From positions 17,727,165 through 17,791,164 of the forward strand of contig CM065172.1 of assembly GCA_033026295.1 (NCBI GenBank): DNA of 64,000 nucleotides. The letters are read 5' to 3'. Shown here piece by piece: positions 56,318-64,000 of this stretch. The notes beneath the pieces are model-generated. The model was not told where the DNA came from. It did no database searches and was given only the letters and a program-made list of their open reading frames with translations. Origin of the DNA: Channa striata. Its lineage: Eukaryota; Chordata; Actinopteri; Anabantiformes; Channidae. A program made the translations under genes and the position numbers. The stretch's first letter is position 1; each line of letters begins with the position of its first letter.

Positions 56318-57228
56318 ATGGCACTCCGTGCAAAGTCAAGACGTGGAGCTCTGATGGAATTCAGTAAGTAGGCATGACAAAATGGTCTGTAAAATATATC
56401 TGTTATTAACCAGAGGTAAATCTGTTGGTCAACCTACAAACAGGTTTTTACAGGTTTTTATTTAAGCAAATGCTACATCAAAAAAAATCTCAAATTTTTT
56501 ATTGTAACAGCTTCATGACATAGTCACACAAGGATTAGTCACCTTTAGTTGAGCACACACCACCAGGGATCTCAATTATTTAGGTGTTAGAGAACGTCCT
56601 ACACTTGAAAGAGTCTTTGTACTACCCTTTCTGAGTATATAACTTCCCTCGGTATTGATTTAATTTATTTGTTCACTCAATAACTGTAAATAACTGAAAT
56701 ATTTACAGATGATTATATTACTTAGAATTTTAGTCTACCTGTTGTTTGGTATTATCAGATTTGTCTTCTTTTCTGTCCCTTTTAAACTCCAGTCAGAGCC
56801 CCCAGGGCGAAATACACAATAGTAGGAGAAGCTATACGTTCTGTCATCCCTGGACATATGCAATGCTCGATTGGATGTGGAGGTCAAGACTGCAAATATG
56901 ACAACCCAAGTTGCTGGAGAGAGGATCAGCAGGCTATAAAAGGCCTTTACTCATCCTGGTAAACATGCTTGTTCTACTCCAGTAGCTGTGATGGTAAAAC
57001 TAATTATAGTTTTGTCAAATGTTTTTGTACCTTTTCCTTTCAAATTAGGGTTACAGATAATCTTCTTGCAATGTCCAGACCCTCAACAGAAGTAATTGAG
57101 AAATATAACATCATTGATCAATTCAGAAGGTACACACAACTTTGTTCTATGGTCTTTCAGCAGCTTCCTAACAATGAACACTCAGTGCCTTTGGAAATGA
57201 GAATAATGAAGTCTACATGTCTCTTTGT

Positions 57229-57260
<32 letters not shown>

Positions 57261-59663
57261 TTGTCAAGGAATGGTATTAAAACACTGATCAACCTACAGA
57301 TTCCTGGTGAACATGCCACCTGTGGAAAACCTTTGGAGCCAGAAAGTGGGTTCTCATACCACCCAGAGGTCTTCATGGAAAACAACAGTTAGGTGTTTTG
57401 TACAGTACGTCGTTATAAATCAGTTGTGTTCCACCACAGTAACTAAAAGCATCGTGCCGTTTCAGTTTTTTTTTACAACTTTGGCTGGAGTGACTATGGA
57501 GTGGCCAACCTCACCACTTTGTTGGACATGGTGAAGGTCATGGCCTTTGCATTGCAAGAGGGAAAGGTAGCAGTCCACTGTCACGCTGGTCTTGGCAGAA
57601 CAGGTATATTTGTATTTGACCATTCAGACTGATCCTTGAACCGCACATTGTGACATACATTAAACGTTTCCCCTTCCTTCACTCCAGGTGTGCTGTTGGC
57701 GTGTTTCCTGGCCTATGCTACCAGGATGACTGCTAACCAGGCTATTTTATATGTGCGTGCTAAACGCCCAATTCCATCCAGACCCGAGGTCAGCTGCGTT
57801 GTGTCAGACAGTTTGTCCAGTTCCTCGCCCCTTTGAGAAATGTTTTTTCCAGTGCCGAGCCGCAATCCAACCCTGTCAGCCTGACTCAGTACCTGAACCG
57901 CCAGAGACACATCCTGCATGGCTATGAGAGGAAGGCACTGAGACACCTGCCAAAGATTGTCCAGCTAGTATGTAGGCTGCTGTTGGACATTGCAGAAAAT
58001 CGACAGGTGATCGAAGAGGATGTTCTGGAGGCTCCTGATATTCATGACATTGAGAAGACTCTCAGTATCATTGAAAAGCTGGGCCCTGAATTTTTTGCAA
58101 AGGAGCCACGCTTGCCAGGTTCCCCCACCTTACCCAGGCACTTCAATGAGCCGCCCATCTTCTACCATCGCAAGAGTCTGAGTTACAGTGAGTCTGACTT
58201 GAGACGACTGGGCTCGGAGCTCAACCTTCTCACGCAACCCCTCAGTTCCGTTTCTGAAGTTACTCTCCCAGTATCGCTCCCATCACAGCATCAAGGATGG
58301 AACAGCAACATGTCTAATGTCTCATACAGCTCTACAAGCTCACTCTGGAAAATCAAGGATATAGAAAACCAAAAAGATGGCTGCATTGTGCTGAAGAAAG
58401 TAAAGCGTAAATCTATCCAACGTAGCGAGTCTTTGGGAAACAATGAAGCTACCAAAAATGGTAGCATGTTGTCCAGATGGAAGATAGAACAGAAGAAAGA
58501 ATTGGCAATGAATGGGTTGAAACCTCAAAATAGCCACGACGAGCACTCAGAAAAGTCAGAGGTGCCCTTTATCACTTTGCAGTCAGAGTTGTCTCTGGAC
58601 GCCAGGAGGCTGCTGGTAGCACAGGCCCTAGCAGTGGACCTTTTTCTCGAGGGGGAGGAGGAGCACAAGTGCAAAGTCTTAATCTGGCAGGTAAGCGTGA
58701 CGTAGTGGTATTTGTCGAAATGGAGAGCATGCAAGAAGAAATAGATAAAAAGTTATGTAATGCTTGAATTTGACCATGAGAAAGACTGACATTAGACTAA
58801 AATGTCAATTATGTCCACTGTTAGTTGTTCATGACAAACTACAATCAATATTTGTAGTGACACGTGACATTTAATAATTACTGTCAATTATTAGTTATTT
58901 AATTTAGTTGAAGACAAAGAGTCCAATACACCTATAATTCAAAAAAGCTATAATAAATCTAAACATTTTATACACAAAAATGTGTGTGCATGAGTTACCT
59001 CAGTCACAGCCAGAAAGACATGGTATAACAGCTTCCCAAATCTGTGCAGGAAGAGCTGAACCAAGGGGGTGCGTGGGAGAGGCTGTGTATGGAGCGGGAC
59101 CCCTTCGTCCTCACTGGGCTTATGTGGGCATGGTTCGAGCAGCTTAAAGAGCCAGTCATCTCCATACACGATGCCAAAGCCCTGAACCCTGACAGCACTG
59201 ACCCTCAAACTGTCCTCAACAAACTTGACCAGGTTAGATGTTTCTCTGTGCTGGTTCACACTTAATAGTAGCACAGCAATAGTAAAAGGAATTTCCTGAG
59301 CAGTAAAGGCATTTTTTTTTTTATTCTTCTCAGGGCCAAAAAGAAACATTAACATGCATATTAAATTGCATGGCTAATATGCTGACGATACCAGTAGAGG
59401 TTGAAAATGCATTCCTGAATCGCACCATCAAGGCTCTCACCTGGGTAAGAAAAGTAAACTTCAACAGTTAAATTAATCTCTTCACCTTTGATTTATTCTG
59501 ACCTTGAGAACCTTATGTCTTTTCACAGATGGATATTAATTCAGAGGATGAGCACAAAGTTTTCAAGTCCATGAACAAGGTCCTAAGGTTTGTCCTTGAG
59601 GACATAAGAGACGTGGCCGCCAAAGCAAATGAGACATTGGTTTCTAATTTCTCTTTAACTTAG
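56318..59663 (+). CDS. ptpdc1: Protein tyrosine phosphatase domain-containing 1, with frameshift
   Basis: PTPDC1 is a dual-specificity-type cysteine phosphatase; mammalian work links it to centrosomes and cilium length. Nine coding exons: 56,318-56,363; 56,793-56,958; 57,049-57,129; 57,269-57,387; 57,466-57,603; 57,688-58,690; 59,050-59,232; 59,334-59,444; 59,529-59,663. All borders are GT/AG and phases agree. Landmarks are VIPGHMQCSIGCGG, the acid-loop Asp in FGWSDYGV (about residue 147) and the P-loop HCHAGLGRTG with Cys176 and Arg182; the C-terminal part has ERDPFVLTGLMWAW-EQLKEP, typical of the family. Joined length is 1,982 nt, one short of 661 codons, because of a one-base deletion at about 57,770: read as it stands, translation leaves the frame after residue 211 and stops at 57,834-57,836 (232 residues), while the expected frame resumes downstream and stays open to 59,663. 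Teleosts carry ptpdc1a and ptpdc1b; I cannot tell which this is. The first exon is short and less certain than the rest. Confidence 0.9.
57130..57268 (+). other. ptpdc1 intron 3 with GT repeat against the acceptor
   Basis: This 139-bp intron runs from GTACAC to an AAG acceptor. Almost the whole region where a polypyrimidine tract should lie is a GT dinucleotide repeat (about 57,227-57,261). Confidence 0.8.
57227..57261 (+). repeat. GT microsatellite next to a splice acceptor
   Basis: GT repeat with one interruption (GTAT), ending seven bases before exon 4 of ptpdc1. Confidence 0.9.
57766..57776 (+). other. One-base deletion in ptpdc1 (frameshift site)
   Basis: The genome reads CGCCCAATTCCATCC. 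The family sequence RPNSIQTRGQ requires one more A (CCA-AAT-TCC-ATC). The frame before the site (codons starting at positions divisible by 3) and the frame after it (57,833 onwards, open to 58,690) differ by one base, and the codons on both sides match the family closely, so no intron is needed to explain it. Confidence 0.85.
58691..59049 (+). other. ptpdc1 intron 6
   Basis: A 359-bp AT-rich intron between CAG|GTAAGC and CTGTGCAG. Nothing else is seen in it. Confidence 0.9.
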
Positions 59664-60109
59664 AAATTCCCAATAATGTATATGTGATTCACTGTATAAA
59701 CCTCCATTTGGGGTGAAAGAAACATGTTTTGTGCCTTGCGACTGAATTATTTCATGTGTAATAATTTGTCAATGTGAGATAAATGTTAACATAGTTTATT
59801 GATACACTGATTCATAACTATCTTGCCTTAGTGTTATTTTGCCTCTGTAGAGAGTGGAGACATTTTAAAGAACAGGTGAGAAAATGTTTGCATCACATTA
59901 AACCTTGAGCCCAGACACAAAGAACACTGGTGTGTTTCAGCTTTAAAAGCAAAGCCATAGAATAGTTTCTTAACAAGTGTTTGTTACCATAAATCCTCCA
60001 TAATGTAATCGCAGAGTATATGACAAGCACCTCATAGTAAAAGCAAAGGTTCCTCCTCCCATTTGGTTGTGCAAACTGCAAGCCAGCATATTACATGGAG
60101 CAGTGATGC
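59664..60109. other. Shared 3' flank of convergent ptpdc1 and fbxw12-like genes
   Basis: Only 446 bp separate the two stop codons. On the plus strand a variant signal TATAAA (about 59,695) and GATAAA (about 59,780) are the only candidates for ptpdc1. On the minus strand AATAAA at about 59,796-59,801 suits the F-box gene. The two 3' UTRs probably meet or overlap. Confidence 0.5.
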
Positions 60110-63100
60110 TCAGCAGGTGAAAGAATAAGCTTTTAAGACATCTTTCCCATCTTTGCCCTCTGTCGACGCCACAATGCTGGAGTAGTCACAGGCCACATGA
60201 GTGAACCCTCTGGAACACAGTCAGAGAAAGCAGCAAAATTAGCAGATAAAAGAGAACATAAACCTTTAAACATGAGGGGATATTTATATATTTTTACATG
60301 CAGAAAATACCTGTTTTCTAGGTGATAGTAAAAGTTTAATTTTGTCAGCAATGGATGCTTTGTGATAAACAATAGATGCAAACTTGTCTGCTGTCAACAG
60401 AGCATTCGTTACCTGGACATGGTGTGAGAGCCTCCTAAAAGGTGGTATCTGCTCTCAAGGGTCAACCCGTGGTCTCGGTCATTTTTCCATGTGAGTACGC
60501 GTAATGAGAGGTCCTGGGATGCAGTCACCACACGAAAGCTGTCCTGGAAATGTTAAGAACAAATCGGTCACATTCAGGCAATTTAACTTTGCACCTTGTA
60601 CAGACAGTATTTTGTACAAAACAAAGAACATAACAGAAATTCCACATAGGAAAACAGCTTACCAGACATATAGAAGAGATGGGCATAGTATGTTCTTTGA
60701 AGCTAGCGAGGAGGGCTCCTTTCAGAGAATACACCCACAGCTCCTTGTCAGCTGCCAACACTAAGCAGTTGCTATCTCTGGCCTCCAGAAGGATGTTTGG
60801 GGACCAGGTGTTCAACGTCAAGGGGAAGGACTCCACCTGCTGGACTAAGATAGGAAGAGATTCAAAAACTTTATAAAGATAAATTATTTTTTCTGCCTTT
60901 TACAGTCCTACGCAATTTCACATTTAATTTCCTACATTTGCCAGAATGATCAAACACCAAGACAGGGTGTAAAGTTGTGGCATTCAACTGTAAGTTAAAG
61001 AAAATGTTTATTAAAAAAAATGCAAAACTACAAGTATTTTTATAGTTTTATAGAAGACTAAAAATTGTTAATTGGTTTATATAAATCTTTTTTGATATTT
61101 AAAACATGTTGTAGGTGCCCTGTATACGGGCTGACCTAGGCTGCTGTCGGTGGGGAATCCTCTTTTTGATCCATTTCTCAGGATACCAGCTGTCTAGAAA
61201 CAAACCCTGGTTCTTTCACTTAGCTGACAAAAGATCTTTACTGAACTCTCACTGTTCCAGACAGTGTTGCTGTATTTGATGTTTTTTTTGAAGTCATGTC
61301 GGTCATTCATGGGAATAAGCAACACACACGATGAATAGATCAGATTCACCGGTTTCCAACATTTAGAAATGGATTTTCTTGGAATGATTCACTCTTTGAT
61401 TTTTAATAGCTAACATGATACTCTATTACTAATCATTCTGCACATTTCTCCATCCTCACCCTGGATCTCTGACTTGTATCTAGTCTTTCTAATGCTGACA
61501 TCAAAGACAGTGAGGGCTTTGTTGTTTGAGGGCTGGCTGTGGTGGACGATGGCCAGTCTGGAAGGCTGGGTGGGTATGAAGACAGCGGCCTGGCATCCAG
61601 TGACTGGTACAGACTGACACAGAGGATCTTCATCTTCAGAAGGATGAGTCAGACTTTCAGTATAAATCACCTGGCAACAAACCAAAGCACAGAAATCTTC
61701 AAATTGTGTATTAATGTGTCATTGTTCTTATCTGTGACCTATTTTACTGCTCTTTCATTTGCACAGAGGGATGCGTTAAAGGAAAACACACAAATGAGAG
61801 CAAGAAACACAAATATTAAGCCAGACTGCCAATGACAAGAAGAAATACCTTTGGACTTAAATCACTATTGTCCTTGGTCCCAGCCACGATCCATTTCTTG
61901 TCAGGTGAAACTAGGAGAATGTTGACTTTAAAGGTGTCACACACCATTATGCTGGACTTTTTAGTCAAAGATGAATCAGCTAGTGTACACAGAGATCCCT
62001 GACTGGTTCCAACCTGGAAGAGAATATTTCAAGCATGTTGTTCTTTACTGTAGGGAAATAAAAATTCACATCTGGAACTAGAAAATTCTGTGCTTACTTA
62101 CACTCAAAAACCAATCGTTGTTGATATTGTATTGGAGTAATGTACAGTGTGGTGACGCAGTGGAAAAGGAGGCCTGCTCTTGGCCAGTCTGGCTCTGCCA
62201 GGTCTTAATGACACCTGTGGAGTCTGCAGTGATCACAAGTTCACACAGTTCATCGCTTACAATTTCTGTCAGAGGACTCTGTAAAGGACTGCACCACAGG
62301 AGCGCACCCTGTCAAAGAAAATAGTGCTGCGTTAGCTTTCTACCTCGATGACGTGCATTTCATAATGTACTACACTTGTTTTTGAGCCTATAAAAACTGA
62401 ATCTGGAAATGTGGTTACAACTAAAGAGTTCAGTATATATCACAGGTTTTATGTACAAAACAACTGTCACAATCACTGTCTAGTATAACATTAGAAAACA
62501 CTTGCAGAGAAAATATGTATTGTGTAATGTTTTGATATGGACTGATAAGCAAGTGAGACCATTCAGTTCTGCTGCACTTGTTTTCTGATGTGGTCATTTC
62601 TATTCTGTATTTGCTCTGCGTGAAAGTAAAAAAGTCCAGCACTATATTTGGTGAGTCAACAACAGTTTGTGTACGTCCTTTGAGTGTCTGCGTGTGTGCA
62701 CGGTGATGCACTGACATTTGGATGTTCCACGCTCGCACTGTACCATCAGCAGAGGCACTGCAGACTGTGGCACAGCTGTCGGAGAGCTCAGGGGCCTGGG
62801 ATGAATTCCTCTGCAGGTACACCAACCCCACCACCCTCCCTGATGGACGAAAGCACACGTCCGATGTAAAACTGAGATGAGATGAGAGACACAGAATGAC
62901 AAAGGACATTCCTGAGTGAGCGAGGGATGGCACAAAGCCTACCAGTGTGTCCCCTTAGGCTTTTGCAGGTGTAACCTCCCGACTGGCCTTTCGCCATCTT
63001 CGCCTCTAAGTGGGAACGTCGCAGGAAGTATCTCTTCCACGAGTGAGTGACATGTTCACTCCCCAACACAGCGAGGTTACAGAAACTCCAGCGCTGCAGA

Positions 63101-63460
63101 CACTTCCTCCTGATTTGGGATGTTACAGGTTTACAGTTCAATGCTCCTAGCAGAACACATTTGATCAATGTATTGAGGCATTAAAACTAAAACTAAAGGT
63201 TTTAGACAGCTCACCTCCATAACCAAGGAGTCTCTGCAGCTTCATACCAGTCCTGAAAAGATACATATTTGTATTCAGGCACAAGTGGTGCAGTTTTATG
63301 AATTACTTCATTCGTCATGGGCTCCTCTCTTAGCCACTTCCGCATGTTGAACACTCCTTACCTTACACACACTTGAGGCGCTGATTAAATCTTCCTCGGT
63401 CAGGAATGTAAAAATTTGAATAAGGCAATCATTGATCAGAATCGAGTCATGTCGATCCAT
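60110..63460 (-). CDS. fbxw12: F-box/WD-repeat protein, FBXW12-like
   Basis: Presumed substrate receptor of an SCF (SKP1-cullin-F-box) ubiquitin ligase; its substrate is unknown. Ten exons on the minus strand: 63,460-63,362; 63,252-63,215; 63,109-62,943; 62,839-62,712; 62,308-62,102; 62,013-61,849; 61,670-61,460; 60,844-60,663; 60,543-60,413; 60,209-60,110. They join in frame to 475 residues plus stop, near the 464 of human FBXW12. The F-box covers about residues 4-48 (LINDCLIQIFTFL, TEEDLISASSVCKDWY, PWLWR), followed by LQRW-FCNL and THSWKRYFLRR, which match the FBXW12 group. WD-like repeats follow: GHTGRVVGLVYL, CSASADGTVRAWNI, VITADSTGVIKTWQ and VLAADKELWVYSLKG. The start is the first in-frame ATG. 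The donor of exon 4 (TCA|GTGCAT) is poor, so that border is uncertain. It could be another member of the FBXW12/15-type group. Confidence 0.85.
60845..61459 (-). other. Intron 7 of the F-box/WD gene
   Basis: A 615-bp intron (donor GG|GTGAGG at 61,459, acceptor TATCTTAG at 60,845). A 37-codon open frame near 61,090-61,190 lies behind an AG, but exons 7 and 8 join in frame without it and it has no known motif. Confidence 0.75.
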
Positions 63461-64000
63461 ACTCACATAGAATAATCCGGATGTCGCTGACAAACTGCGG
63501 TGATTTTCAACTTTAGGCAACCTACGGCAAGAGAGCAGGGTCAACGGGAAGCGATTTCGTTCGGTGCCTGCTGTGCCGCAGTTGCACCAGCAGATGTCGC
63601 CATAATAAAAGGCAGGAGACGCAGCAAAGCGCAAGACGACGCGCCGCGGGTTGCGCGCACCAGGTGAGACGTGGATGAATTTTCCCGTTTAACATGAAAA
63701 AACAAGTCATGTAGATGCATTGAATTTCATAGCAATGCAATGTAACCATAGAGAGTGGGGATAATATCAGTCAGTCTGAGTTTAAGTTTGAATGACAATT
63801 CATTCCTTAATAATAACAAGAATTAAAAGAAATCAGTGCAAGTCACTTGTCTTGGTTTAACTTTATCACCCCGGATGCTTTTGTGGCGATTTGTTTTGGC
63901 AGTCGTGGAAATTAATATTTTTTGTTTTTTCTCCAAGAAACAACCACTAACATTGTTGTTTGACATAAGCTTACGGTAACATTTCATTAATCTCCTGATC
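63461..64000. promoter_or_regulatory. CpG-rich 5' region of the F-box gene, possibly bidirectional
   Basis: A CpG-rich core at about 63,530-63,660 (GACGCGCCGCGGGTTGCGCG) lies just upstream of the F-box gene start. On the plus strand the same core ends in CACCAG|GTGAGACG, a good splice donor after 63,663, which could close the first exon of a gene running out of the window to the right. From 63,690 on the DNA is AT-rich and I see nothing in it. Confidence 0.45.

Noticed and set aside
57688..57840. An intron hidden at the ptpdc1 frameshift
   Set aside because: The codons before and after the missing base are contiguous in the family, so no bases are left over for an intron and no GT/AG pair fits.
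61090..61190. Possible extra exon inside intron 7 of the F-box gene
   Set aside because: Exons 7 and 8 join in frame without it, it has no clear donor, and its translation has no WD-like pattern.

Overview
The window is vertebrate nuclear DNA, most likely from a ray-finned (teleost) fish. Its three genes are spliced with GT/AG introns, intergenic and intronic DNA is AT-rich and full of CA/GT microsatellites, and the transposable-element relics (a tRNA-derived SINE head, hAT elements with 8-bp target duplications, a small TIR element and a dispersed repeat related to 'GTCCTCAC' sequences) are of types I know from fish. I see no prokaryotic, viral, CRISPR, rRNA or intact tRNA feature. All gene names come from recognising protein motifs by eye, not from a search.

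Layout. (1) 1-10,180: no recognisable coding exon; it holds a complete non-autonomous hAT element at 4,095-4,709 and other repeat relics. (2) About 10,180-10,620: a CpG-rich block that looks like a promoter, with a possible first exon on the minus strand whose gene would lie to the left. (3) 10,620-14,680: no gene recognised. (4) 14,680-53,170, minus strand: bicd2, the dynein-dynactin activating adaptor bicaudal D2, in ten coding exons that join in frame to 864 residues; introns 1 and 2 together exceed 22 kb and hold microsatellites, transposon relics and possible conserved non-coding blocks. (5) 53,170-56,317: a gap between two head-to-head genes, with a ZNF143-like promoter motif. (6) 56,318-59,663, plus strand: ptpdc1, a dual-specificity-type tyrosine phosphatase, in nine coding exons, with a one-base deletion just after the catalytic P-loop that would truncate the protein. 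(7) 60,110-63,460, minus strand: an F-box/WD-repeat gene (FBXW12-like), ten exons, 475 residues, tail-to-tail with ptpdc1. (8) 63,461-64,000: its CpG-rich promoter, which may also serve a plus-strand gene leaving the window.

The genes do not form a functional pathway: BICD2 links cargo to dynein, PTPDC1 homologues are linked to centrosome and cilium function, and FBXW12-like proteins are presumed SCF ubiquitin-ligase adaptors. BICD2 and PTPDC1 both lie in human 9q22, so their adjacency here probably reflects old synteny. The points most worth checking are the ptpdc1 frameshift, the GT-repeat next to the acceptor of ptpdc1 exon 4, the ten-exon structure of bicd2 and the unidentified transcription units implied by the CpG-rich blocks near 10.2 kb and 63.6 kb.
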